DNA of 64,000 nt from Frigoribacterium sp. PhB160 (GTDB lineage Bacteria; Actinomycetota; Actinomycetes; Actinomycetales; Microbacteriaceae). Each line of letters starts with the position of its first letter. Position 1 is the first letter of the stretch. This document shows, piece after piece, positions 8,054 through 16,375 of the stretch. The stretch lies in NCBI RefSeq assembly GCF_003751785.1, contig NZ_RKIE01000001.1:248001-312000 (forward strand), in the 5' to 3' direction. A program made the position numbers and the translations under genes. The notes beneath the pieces were generated by a model, which was given only the letters and a program-made list of their open reading frames with translations, was not told the origin of the DNA and made no database searches.

Positions 8054-8980
8054 ATGGCCATCGCCCCTGCCGCCGCGGCGAGCACCCTGCCAAAGAAAAA
8101 GCCGAGCCGCCGTTACCGCGGGTATGCCCAAACCGTCTGGTGGTTCGTCTTGCCTGCCGCCGTCGTCTACGTGTTCGCAGTCATCGTCCCCAGCGTTCAG
8201 GGTGCGTTGTTCGCGTTCACCAACTGGGATGGCGTGTCGGCCGAGCGGGCGTGGGTAGGGGCGAAGAACTTCCTCGCGATCCTCGACGATCCCAATGCCG
8301 TCGTCGCCATCCGGAACACCCTGCTGATCGCTGTCGCGGTCACCATCATCCAGAACGTCCTCGGACTCCTGATCGCACTGGGGCTCAACTCGCAGATCAA
8401 GTCACGGAACGTCTTGCGCGTCGTCATCTTCGCCCCGGTGGTGATCACGTCGATCGCGGTCGGTTTCCTCTGGCAGAACCTCTTCGCTCCCGCCGGCGGG
8501 ATCAACGTCGCTCTCGAGGCGGTCGGACTGGGCGGGCTGCGTCAGAACTGGCTCGGCGACCCGGACGTCGCGATCTGGTCGATCATCATCGTCGTGATCT
8601 GGCAGTTCGTCGGGTACTCGATGGTCATCTTCCTCGCCGGACTCCAGGGTGTGCCGGAAGAAGTGCTCGAGGCTGCCGCCATCGACGGCGCAGGCCCGGT
8701 TCGCCGATTCTGGTCAGTCGTGCGGCCCATGCTCGCACCGGCGATCACGATCAACGTGATGCTCTCGATCATCGGGGGCTTCAAGCTCTTCGACCAGGTC
8801 TTCGCCATGACCCAGGGCGGTCCGGGTGGTGCCACGAACACGATCTCGACCTTGATCTACTCGAACGCCTTCCAGCTCGGCCGATTCTCGTACGGAGTCA
8901 CCCTCGCCGTGGTCCTGACCGTGTTCGTCGCGATCGCCTCTGCCATCCAGTACAAGCTGCTGTCACGACAGGAGAACTGA
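8054..8980 (+). CDS. sugar ABC transporter permease (MalF type)
   Basis: About 308 residues with six predicted membrane segments after a short basic N-terminus (KKKPSRRYR). The cytoplasmic EAA loop EAAAIDGAGPVRRFWSVVRP, near residue 200, docks the ATPase. The frame is open upstream to 7979, but the ATG at 8054 is preferred: it follows a purine-rich AGAAGAAGAG and the downstream sequence is the usual N-terminus. It is the first of two permeases. No ATPase gene is in the locus, as is usual for CUT1 importers that share an MsiK-type ATPase. Confidence 0.93.
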   Translation: MAIAPAAAASTLPKKKPSRRYRGYAQTVWWFVLPAAVVYVFAVIVPSVQGALFAFTNWDGVSAERAWVGAKNFLAILDDPNAVVAIRNTLLIAVAVTIIQNVLGLLIALGLNSQIKSRNVLRVVIFAPVVITSIAVGFLWQNLFAPAGGINVALEAVGLGGLRQNWLGDPDVAIWSIIIVVIWQFVGYSMVIFLAGLQGVPEEVLEAAAIDGAGPVRRFWSVVRPMLAPAITINVMLSIIGGFKLFDQVFAMTQGGPGGATNTISTLIYSNAFQLGRFSYGVTLAVVLTVFVAIASAIQYKLLSRQEN

Positions 8981-8981
8981 C

Positions 8982-9803
8982 ATGTTCCGATACACATGGC
9001 GGACAGCCGTTCTCGAGGCGGTCATGATCTTGGTGGCCATCATCTTCCTCTTCCCCATCTATGTCTTAGTCAGCCTCGCGCTCAAGGCCCCAGGCGACCA
9101 GAGCTCGACCCTCGCGCCACCACTCGAGCCGACGTTCCAGAACTTCGTCGACGCATGGAACCAGGGTGGACTGGGAACGGCACTGATCAACAGCGCCGTC
9201 GTCTCGGTCGTGGCCATCACGATCATCGTCGTTCTCAGCGCCGCCGCTGCCTACCCTCTGTCAAGGCTCGCCACTCGATGGTCCAAGGGCACCTACTACC
9301 TGTTCCTCCTCGGACTGCTCCTCCCCGCCCAGCTCGCTCTGCTGCCCCTCTACCAGACGATCCGCGACCTAGGCCTGCTGGGGAGCCTCGCGGGTGTCAT
9401 CCTCGTCACGGTCGGGCAGAGCATGCCCTTCTCGATCTTCCTCTACGCCGGGTTCATGCGTGCCCTGCCGGCGGACTTCGAGGAGGCGGCGTCGCTCGAC
9501 GGGGCCAGTGCGTTGCGCGCCTTCCGGTCCATCGTGTTCCCACTCGTCCGTCCGATCACGGGCACCGTGATCATCCTCACGGCAGTGTCGACGTGGAACG
9601 AGTTCCTCACGCCTCTGCTCTACCTCTCTGGATCGCAGCAGCAGACGATCACGATCGCGGTCTATGGTTTCGTCGGCCAGTACGGGGCGCAGTGGAACCT
9701 CATCTTCGCCGGAATCATCATCAGCATCTTGCCGATCTTGATCGCCTACTTCTTCCTGCAGCGGTACATCGTCGCCGGATTCGCCGGTGGGCTGAAAGGC
9801 TGA
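8982..9803 (+). CDS. sugar ABC transporter permease (MalG type)
   Basis: 273 residues, six predicted membrane helices, with the EAA motif EEAASLDGASALRAFRSIVFP near residue 167. AGGAG lies at the end of the preceding gene and only 1 bp separates the two, so they are translationally coupled. It pairs with the MalF-type permease to form the channel of a CUT1 sugar importer. The last 25 bp before the next, convergent gene contain no clear terminator. Confidence 0.93.
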   Translation: MFRYTWRTAVLEAVMILVAIIFLFPIYVLVSLALKAPGDQSSTLAPPLEPTFQNFVDAWNQGGLGTALINSAVVSVVAITIIVVLSAAAAYPLSRLATRWSKGTYYLFLLGLLLPAQLALLPLYQTIRDLGLLGSLAGVILVTVGQSMPFSIFLYAGFMRALPADFEEAASLDGASALRAFRSIVFPLVRPITGTVIILTAVSTWNEFLTPLLYLSGSQQQTITIAVYGFVGQYGAQWNLIFAGIIISILPILIAYFFLQRYIVAGFAGGLKG

Positions 9804-9827
9804 CGTCTCCCACCGGGCAGGCGGCGG

Positions 9828-10298
9828 TCAAGCCTGGTCGAGAGCAGTGATCTGGCGGGCGATCCCTGTCATCCCTCTGAGGAGCCCTCGCAGTTCCGGG
9901 AGACTGAGGCCTTCCAGCACGTCGTCCCGGAACTCGGGGCGGGCCGAGACGATGTCGCGTACGACCGAGCGACCTAGGGTCGTCGCCGTCACTCGCCGGA
10001 CACGGTGGTCGGCCGGATCCTCGACCCGCTCGACCGCTCCCAGTGCCGTGAGGCGGTCGAGCAGGCCGGACATGGCGGCCTCGGAGACCCCACACGTCGT
10101 CGCGAGAAGCCGACCAGTGGCGGCGCCGTCGCCGGTGACGAGAAGTGTCAGCACCTTGAGCTGCTGAACGGTCAGGCCTAGGGACAAGAGGGGCGCGGCC
10201 GAGGCTGGCAGCGTCGCCGTCTCGAGGAGCGTCGTGACGACGCGGAGTTCGCTCGCGATGCGCTCTCGTTCGGTCACTGTGCCCTCGTCGGCGTTCAC
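9828..10298 (-). CDS. MarR family transcriptional regulator
   Basis: 156 residues with a winged helix-turn-helix: LTVQQLKVLTLLV, recognition region GVSEAAMSGLLDRLTALGAVER and wing DPADHRVRRVTAT. It is divergent from the Baeyer-Villiger monooxygenase gene, and the shared 111-bp gap contains a perfect inverted repeat (10344-10364). MarR proteins typically repress a divergent gene and release on binding phenolic or hydrophobic ligands, so the monooxygenase-lactonase pair is the likely target. Confidence 0.9.
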   Translation of the reverse strand: MNADEGTVTERERIASELRVVTTLLETATLPASAAPLLSLGLTVQQLKVLTLLVTGDGAATGRLLATTCGVSEAAMSGLLDRLTALGAVERVEDPADHRVRRVTATTLGRSVVRDIVSARPEFRDDVLEGLSLPELRGLLRGMTGIARQITALDQA

Positions 10299-10343
10299 GT
10301 TCTCACACTAGAGCAGAACTGACAGGCACGATTCAGGTCCAGA

Positions 10344-10364
10344 TGCTTAAGGTCGCATTAAGCA
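10344..10364. promoter_or_regulatory. candidate MarR operator
   Basis: TGCTTAA-N7-TTAAGCA, a perfect 7-bp inverted repeat between the divergent MarR and monooxygenase genes. Length and symmetry suit a MarR dimer. Confidence 0.6.
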
Positions 10365-10409
10365 GTTGTCACATGTCGGCTGCGTTCACGAGACCGCACG
10401 AGGAGCACC

Positions 10410-12233
10410 ATGACCGACCGTACGTCCGACACCCTCGACCTCGCCCCCAGCGCCGACGACCTCGACGCCCTTCGTGACAAGTACGCGGCGGAACGCGACC
10501 GCCGCCTCCGTCCCGACGGGGCGGGCCAGTACCGCCGGGCTGCTGGTGAGTTCGGCTACTACGCGAAGGACCCTTACACGCCGTGGACGGAGAGGCAGGC
10601 GTTGACCGACCGGGTGGAAGTCTTGGTCGTCGGTGCGGGCTTCGGCGGTCTCGTGACGGCCGCGCGCCTTCGCCAGGCCGGGATCGACTCTCTCCGTCTC
10701 ATGGACGAGGCTGGTGACGTCGGCGGTACCTGGTACTGGAACCGCTACCCCGGGGTCCACTGCGACATCGAGTCCTACGTCTACATGCCCCTTCTCGAAG
10801 AGGTGGGGACGGTGCCAGAGTGGCGGTACGCACCGGGGGAGGAGATCAGGAGGCACGCCGTCGCGATCGCCGAGGCGTTCGACCTCTACCGGGACGCGGT
10901 CTTCCAGACCCGCATCACAGAGCTCACCTGGGACGACGATGCGGCGGAGTGGATCGTGAACACCGATCGAGGCGACCGGATGCGTGCCCGCTTCGTCGTC
11001 ACCTCGTCTGGCACCCTCAGTCAGCCGAAGCTCCCCGGCATCCCCGGGATCGAGTCCTTCCGCGGGCACACGTTCCACACGAGCCGGTGGGACTACGGCT
11101 ACACGGGCGGCACGCCCGACGGCGACCTGACCGGGCTGGCCGACAAGAAGGTGGCCGTCATCGGGACGGGAGCGACCGGCCTGCAGGTGGTGCCGCACGT
11201 GGGCCGTGACGCGCAGCACACGTTCGTCTTCCAGCGCACGCCCTCGACCGTCGACGTGCGCGACAACCGCCGCACCGACCCGGACTGGGCCGCGTCACTC
11301 CGACCCGGGTGGCAGAAGAAGCGGCAAGACAACTTCCTGGCCGTCGTCTCCGGCGAGGACGTCGAAGTCGACCTCACGCAGGACGGCTGGACCTCGACCC
11401 CCGACCTCCAGCGCGCGATGATCACGGGCAAGCTCGACCCCGCCCTGACGCCCGAGGAGCGCGAGCGTCGTGACGAGCTTCTCGACGCGCAGAAGATGGA
11501 CGCCATCCGGGCCCGGGTGGACGCCGTCGTCGACGACCCGACCATAGCGGAGGTGCTCAAGCCCTGGTACCGCTACATGTGCAAGCGACCCGGGTTCAGC
11601 GACACGTACCTCCAGACCTTCAACCGCGAGAACGTCACCCTCGTCGACACGGCCGACCACGGTGGCATCACCCGCATGACCGAGACGGGGATCGTCGTCG
11701 GCGACACCGAGTACGAGGTCGACTGCGTCATCTTCGCCACCGGCTTCGAGGTCGGGGTCTCGGGCGTCCTCAGCGGGACCATGCCCGTGCACGGTCGTGA
11801 TGGCCGCACCTTGCTCGAGGCTTGGGCGAGAGGGCCCGAGACGCTGCACGGCTTCTACAGCCACGGGTTCCCGAACCTCTTCCAGCTCGGGGCCCTGCAG
11901 AACGCCAATTCGGTGAACTTCGTCCACATCTTGCAAGACCAGGCAGAGCACATCGCGGCGGTCGTCACCGCGGCGCGTCAGGCGGGTGCCGGGATCGTCG
12001 AGCCCAGCGAGGAGGCGCAGCGAGAGTGGACGAGGGAGGTCCAAGAATCGGCCTTCGACAACGAGCAGTTCCAGGCCGACTGCACACCGGGCTACTACAA
12101 CAGCGAGGGCAAGGGGCGGCCGAACGACTTCACGTACGGACCCGGTCCCGTCGCGTTCCACCGGGTCCTCGAGGCTTGGCGTGAGGAGCACCTCGACGAA
12201 GTCCTCCGGGTCGAGACCGAGGTCTGCTCGTGA
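10410..12233 (+). CDS. Baeyer-Villiger monooxygenase (FAD/NADPH)
   Basis: 607 residues, the usual length of cyclohexanone-monooxygenase-like enzymes. It has a first Rossmann motif GAGFGG (about 76-81), the flavin-family stretch GGTWYWNRYPGVHCDIESY, the BVMO fingerprint F-x-G-x-x-x-H-x-x-x-W-D (FRGHTFHTSRWD, about residue 217) and a second Rossmann motif GTGATG. Type I BVMOs insert one oxygen atom next to a ketone, giving an ester or lactone with NADPH and O2. The next gene overlaps by 4 bp and encodes an SMP-30-like protein that could open the lactone. Confidence 0.95.
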   Translation: MTDRTSDTLDLAPSADDLDALRDKYAAERDRRLRPDGAGQYRRAAGEFGYYAKDPYTPWTERQALTDRVEVLVVGAGFGGLVTAARLRQAGIDSLRLMDEAGDVGGTWYWNRYPGVHCDIESYVYMPLLEEVGTVPEWRYAPGEEIRRHAVAIAEAFDLYRDAVFQTRITELTWDDDAAEWIVNTDRGDRMRARFVVTSSGTLSQPKLPGIPGIESFRGHTFHTSRWDYGYTGGTPDGDLTGLADKKVAVIGTGATGLQVVPHVGRDAQHTFVFQRTPSTVDVRDNRRTDPDWAASLRPGWQKKRQDNFLAVVSGEDVEVDLTQDGWTSTPDLQRAMITGKLDPALTPEERERRDELLDAQKMDAIRARVDAVVDDPTIAEVLKPWYRYMCKRPGFSDTYLQTFNRENVTLVDTADHGGITRMTETGIVVGDTEYEVDCVIFATGFEVGVSGVLSGTMPVHGRDGRTLLEAWARGPETLHGFYSHGFPNLFQLGALQNANSVNFVHILQDQAEHIAAVVTAARQAGAGIVEPSEEAQREWTREVQESAFDNEQFQADCTPGYYNSEGKGRPNDFTYGPGPVAFHRVLEAWREEHLDEVLRVETEVCS

Positions 12234-13264
12234 CTGGTCGTCGCGCGGCGGGCGGCTTCGTCGCGGCCGTCGGTGCGACCGTCTTCCTGGCCGGGTGCAC
12301 CTCCCCGACGGAACCTGCACCGGACGGCACCGCGGACGCGCCACGCACGACCGCGACCCAGCTCCTCAAGGTCACCGAGGTGCACCCGGAGACCGGGTCG
12401 ACCCTGCTGGAGGGCCCGACGTTCGGGCCCGACGGCGACCTCTACGTCGTGGACGTGACGGCCCCCGCCGGCGAGCCCAAGGTGTTCCGCATCGACGTCG
12501 AGACCCAGGACGTCATGCCGATCCACACTGACGACATCAGCGCGTTCACCTCGGCGCAGTTCAGCCCGTACGACGGCCGCCTCTACCTCACGGACATCGC
12601 GGGCGGCGCCATCACGAGCATCACCCCGGAGGGTGAGGACCCCCAGGTGTTCCATGCGGGTGAGGTAGACGGTCAACGGTTCAGCCCGGACGACTTGGCG
12701 TTCGACGAGCACGGTGACCTCTACGTGAGCGACTTCACAGCCTTCCCCGGAGCGCCTCTCGAGGCTGCCTCCCTCGGGGGGCGCGTCGTGCGGTTCGACG
12801 CCGAGACGGCCGAGCCCACGGTCGTCCTGGACGGCCTGGCCTCGCCGAACGGCATCTCGTTCACCGACGACTTCAGAGGTCTCTGGCTGAGCCAGTACGC
12901 GGCGAACCGCATCGACCTGCTGACGCTGACCGAGGACGGAAAGGGCGCAGCATCCGTGCACCCGGCTGTGTACGTCGACGCCGGGTCGGCGCATGTCGAC
13001 TCGAACGCGGTCGACGCCGAGGGCAACATCTACCAAGGGTTCGAGGGCTCGCCTCGGATCGTGGTGCACGGGGCGGACGGCGACGAGCTGGCTGCGATCG
13101 AGCTCCCCGCGGGCGACGTCGCGGCCGGCCTGTCGTCGGCCACGAACGTCGCGATCGAGCCGGGATCTGACAAGGGCTACATCATGGTCAGTGGGGCCGC
13201 CGGCGGGTACGTGTACGAGTTCACGGCGCTCGCCGAGGGCATCAGGCAGTCCAACGGAGGTTGA
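12230..13264 (+). CDS. SMP-30/gluconolactonase-like lipoprotein
   Basis: 344 residues, GTG start overlapping the previous stop (GTGA). The N-terminus has a twin-arginine-free signal with lipobox LAGC, so an exported lipoprotein. The rest is a six-bladed beta-propeller of the SMP-30/LRE type (EGPTFGPDGDLYVVD, FSPDDLAFDEHGDLYVSD, SPNGISFTDD, DSNAVDAEGN). Many relatives are lactonases, which fits the coupled Baeyer-Villiger enzyme. The export is odd, since the monooxygenase is cytoplasmic: either the lactone leaves the cell or the propeller acts on something else. Confidence 0.85.
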   Translation: MTGRRAAGGFVAAVGATVFLAGCTSPTEPAPDGTADAPRTTATQLLKVTEVHPETGSTLLEGPTFGPDGDLYVVDVTAPAGEPKVFRIDVETQDVMPIHTDDISAFTSAQFSPYDGRLYLTDIAGGAITSITPEGEDPQVFHAGEVDGQRFSPDDLAFDEHGDLYVSDFTAFPGAPLEAASLGGRVVRFDAETAEPTVVLDGLASPNGISFTDDFRGLWLSQYAANRIDLLTLTEDGKGAASVHPAVYVDAGSAHVDSNAVDAEGNIYQGFEGSPRIVVHGADGDELAAIELPAGDVAAGLSSATNVAIEPGSDKGYIMVSGAAGGYVYEFTALAEGIRQSNGG

Positions 13265-13335
13265 GCGGTCGACGCCGCTGGCAGAAGGGCTTCTACGACT
13301 ACTCGGAGCGGTGAGCGACCCGGACTGGGAGGGCG

Positions 13336-15012
13336 CTACGAAACCCGAGCGTCATCGCCGAACTTGGCGAGGTCCTCGATCGCGGACTCGTCGACGTAGG
13401 CGCGGCGGACGCGGTCATGGACGGTGAACAGCATCTCGACGAGCCCGGCGACGATGAAGTACAGGCCCACCTGTAGCACGAAGAGCGACATGACGCGGTC
13501 GGCCGTCACGAGGGCGACGATCCCCATCAGCACCGCAACGGCAGCGCTGATGAGCAGGAGTGCACCGCGCATGCCACGGCGAGGGCGACGGTACAACAAG
13601 GGAAAGCCGTCCTTCGCGCTCGAGCAGCCGGCCGCGATCAGGGCCGCGCCGAGCAGCAGGTTGGTCGGCGTCACGAGGCTCTCCACGTTCGCCAGGCCGA
13701 CCAGCAGGAGCGCGAACGCGAAGACGCCGCCGGCGATCCAGGGCCAGCGCACCTCGTGCTCCTTCCTGTACCGGGCCGCGTACCGCAGGAGGCGCACGGC
13801 GACGACCACGCTCACGACGAACGTGGCGAAGGCGCCCAGCACCTGGAGCGCGACGACGGGTGCCTCGACGAACAGGACCCCCACGACGACGAGGAGCGCA
13901 CCGCGCATCATCTGGCCCCGGCGCAACAGCTCGGACGCGTCGACCCTGCGCACCGCGCGACGCAGTACGCGGACCGTCGTACCGAGGGAACGACGCGTCT
14001 CGCTCCGGCTGCGCACGAGGGAGAAGAGCACCGATTCGAAGCTGCCGTGGTCACGACGGGCGACGTCCTGGACCAGGGTGGCGCCTCCGGCCCCCAGGGC
14101 GGTGAAGAGCGCGTCGGTGAAGTCGCGACGGTCGTCGTGTGCCGCGTCCTCGAGCCAGGCGTCGATGAGGCCGGAGACGGTGGCGGCACGGGCGGAACCG
14201 GTCGCCCGCTCCACGAGGTGCGTGCCCTCGACCTGCCACGTCATGATGTCGTGCTGCACGATGCCCTTGCCGGTCGACGCCACGATGAGCGAGGCGGGAC
14301 CGCTCTCGAAGAGCCGTCCGATGACGGCGAACTCGGGCACGATCTTCGTGGTCCGTGAGCGGAAGACCTCACGGGCATCGAGATCGGTGATCTCGGGGCT
14401 CAGCCCGGGACCGTCGTTGTCGTAGACATGGACGATGCGCTCCCGATCGGCAGGTGTCGTCGACAGGGCGGCGAAGACCGCGAGGTGCCCACCCTTGGAG
14501 TGCCCGCCCACGCGCACGGGCCCTGAAGTGGTCGCCAGGACCTCGCGGAGATACGCGGCGGCCGAGGTCTGGGCCGGCACGCGGTCGAAGCTCAGGGTGA
14601 AGTCCTCGCGCCAGCCCACCAGGGAGTTGTCGGTGCCCCGGAACGCGACGTAGCTGCTGCCGTCCGGCAGAGCCACCGTCACGGCCGCGAACTGGGTGCC
14701 GGTCACCGCGTCCGTGATGTCCACGGCGCCGGAGAGGAGGGCCTCGCCGAAGCGCCGCGACGAGCCCGCGTCGACGACCAGCGCCGGGGGCACGAAGACG
14801 AGACGCCGGGAACGTGGCGTGCCCGCCTCCTGCTCGGTCAGCGCCCGTCCCACGGCCTGGAGCGTGACCGCTCCGCCCCCGAGGGGCGGGACGAGGTCTC
14901 CGAGTTCGACGTTGGCCAACGCGGCGAGCACCAGATTGTCGACGATGTTGAAGGCGTCGTCGTCGAACGGCAGGTCGCCGCGCCAGCGCACGTAGTCGTG
15001 GAGGTTCGGCAT
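13336..15012 (-). CDS. Mbeg1-like lipase domain fused to a membrane domain
   Basis: 558 residues starting at MPNLHDYVRWRGD, the standard N-terminus of the Mbeg1/DUF2974 lipase-like family; the open frame upstream of it has no family character. The hydrolase part has GHSKGG (Gly-x-Ser-x-Gly, about residue 170). From about residue 365 the protein has about six hydrophobic segments arranged like HdeD/DUF308 proteins. A cytosolic esterase tethered to a membrane module is the simplest reading. It lies 43 bp from the DUF1269-like gene on the same strand. Confidence 0.82.
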   Translation of the reverse strand: MPNLHDYVRWRGDLPFDDDAFNIVDNLVLAALANVELGDLVPPLGGGAVTLQAVGRALTEQEAGTPRSRRLVFVPPALVVDAGSSRRFGEALLSGAVDITDAVTGTQFAAVTVALPDGSSYVAFRGTDNSLVGWREDFTLSFDRVPAQTSAAAYLREVLATTSGPVRVGGHSKGGHLAVFAALSTTPADRERIVHVYDNDGPGLSPEITDLDAREVFRSRTTKIVPEFAVIGRLFESGPASLIVASTGKGIVQHDIMTWQVEGTHLVERATGSARAATVSGLIDAWLEDAAHDDRRDFTDALFTALGAGGATLVQDVARRDHGSFESVLFSLVRSRSETRRSLGTTVRVLRRAVRRVDASELLRRGQMMRGALLVVVGVLFVEAPVVALQVLGAFATFVVSVVVAVRLLRYAARYRKEHEVRWPWIAGGVFAFALLLVGLANVESLVTPTNLLLGAALIAAGCSSAKDGFPLLYRRPRRGMRGALLLISAAVAVLMGIVALVTADRVMSLFVLQVGLYFIVAGLVEMLFTVHDRVRRAYVDESAIEDLAKFGDDARVS

Positions 15013-15055
15013 GAGGTCAGAGGGCAGCGGAACCGGTGGGCGCAGTCGCGTCGGG

Positions 15056-15565
15056 TCAGTCGCGGTCGGCGTCGGGAGCCGGGACGGATGCGAAGAGGTC
15101 GGCGACGCTCGTGTCGACGGGGACGGCGACGATCCGCTCGGCGTCGAGGGACTCGAGCACTCGGCGTGCGCTGGCGACGGTGTCCGTCGCGAGCTCGAAC
15201 ACGACGACGGATTCACGGGCCCCCAGGGAGGCGCCGAGCTCACGCAGCTCCGCGTCCTTGAACCCGACGTCGCGGAGCTTCGAGGCCAGAACGCCGATGC
15301 CGCTGCCTGCGAGCACGCCGAGGGGTCCTCCGATGAGGCCGATCGCTCCGCCTACGAGTGCTCCGCGCCCGGCTCCCCAGTCGTTGGTCTCCATGAAGCG
15401 GGGTGTCCCGTCCGACTTGACGGAGAGGATTGCTGTGTTCCCGATCTTGCCTGGGTGCGCGACCGTGACGGCAGCGCCTGCACGGGAGCCGCCATCGGGC
15501 GTGCTGAACGACGCGGCGAGGATCTGGCGGGTGGTGGCTCGGTCGTGTTCCGTGGTGGTGCTCAT
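15056..15565 (-). CDS. DUF1269-like protein with glycine-rich hairpin
   Basis: 169 residues. A Gly/Ala-rich helical hairpin in the middle (RGALVGGAIGLIGGPLGVLAG, about 68-88) is flanked by soluble alpha/beta segments, as in DUF1269 and related putative stress or membrane-associated proteins. There is no signal peptide. It precedes the lipase-membrane fusion gene on the same strand and is probably co-transcribed with it. Function unknown. Confidence 0.75.
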   Translation of the reverse strand: MSTTTEHDRATTRQILAASFSTPDGGSRAGAAVTVAHPGKIGNTAILSVKSDGTPRFMETNDWGAGRGALVGGAIGLIGGPLGVLAGSGIGVLASKLRDVGFKDAELRELGASLGARESVVVFELATDTVASARRVLESLDAERIVAVPVDTSVADLFASVPAPDADRD

Positions 15566-15645
15566 GATGGGCTCCTTCTCGTGGCGCCGGCACCTGCCGG
15601 CTCATGGGACCACTCTCGCCGACGACGCCGGGGGCGGAGTCGTCC

Positions 15646-16245
15646 TCAGGGACGGTCCTCGCCTCGTCCGTCTGCAGTAGTCCCGGTGAGGAGGCGCTGC
15701 AGGCCAGGGGCATAGAGGGCGACGACCTCGTCGGCAGGTGCGTCGCGGAGGAAGCGGTCGTCGTAGACCGCGAGCGCGGACATGAGGCCCGTCAGCTGGG
15801 CCGCGAAGAGGTGCGCCCGTAGGCGGGCGTCCGGACCGGCGAGCTTCGCGACGAGCGGGTCGGCGAAGAACGTGATCGTCGACTCGCGGAGGCGTGCGTG
15901 GATCTCCGGTCGGCCGGAGGCTCGCACGATCGCCCCGAAGCTCTGCAGTCCCTTCTTGCGGCTCGCCATGATGCGTGCCACCGCCCGCTCGGCGACCTGC
16001 TCGACGGGCCCGTCGAGCAGGGCCTGCCACGCCTGGACGCCGTCCACGCTGACGACGAACAGCGCCTCCTTCGATCCGAAGTGGCGGATGACGATCGCCG
16101 GATTCACGCCGGCGTCGGCAGCGATGTCACGGATGCCGGTCGCGTCGAAGCCGTCGGCGGTGAAGAGGCGACGCGCCGAGGCGCGGATCGCGTCCTTCAC
16201 CGAAGCGCTGCGATCAATGCGGCCTGGCGGCGGTGAAACGGACAT
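15646..16245 (-). CDS. TetR family regulator
   Basis: 199 residues with an N-terminal HTH (GIRDIAADAGVNPAIVIRHFGSKEALF) and a C-terminal TetR ligand domain of the subtype with EVVALYAPGLQRLL. It is divergent from the two YhgE/Pip-like genes, and the 130-bp gap holds a palindrome (16334-16346) next to the presumed promoter, so it probably represses that pair. Confidence 0.9.
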   Translation of the reverse strand: MSVSPPPGRIDRSASVKDAIRASARRLFTADGFDATGIRDIAADAGVNPAIVIRHFGSKEALFVVSVDGVQAWQALLDGPVEQVAERAVARIMASRKKGLQSFGAIVRASGRPEIHARLRESTITFFADPLVAKLAGPDARLRAHLFAAQLTGLMSALAVYDDRFLRDAPADEVVALYAPGLQRLLTGTTADGRGEDRP

Positions 16246-16333
16246 CTTGCCTTCTCTCGGGTTGCGACGTCGTCAGTCAGAGTCTCGCGCATCCGAGATG
16301 GGCCAGGCGCATTTGACCTGACTGTCAACGCCG

Positions 16334-16357
16334 TTTACATTGTAAATGCTGTTTACA
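16334..16357. promoter_or_regulatory. candidate TetR operator
   Basis: TTTACA-T-TGTAAA, a perfect 6-1-6 palindrome (16334-16346). The half-site GTTTACA repeats at 16351-16357, 18 bp after its first copy at 16333. It lies 20-40 bp before the GTG of the membrane-protein gene. Confidence 0.65.
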
Positions 16358-16375
16358 TCTATCTGTGGAGATCCC

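Noticed and set aside
13265-13335. Terminator between the SMP-30 and lipase-fusion genes
   Set aside because: Only weak, interrupted complementarity was found.
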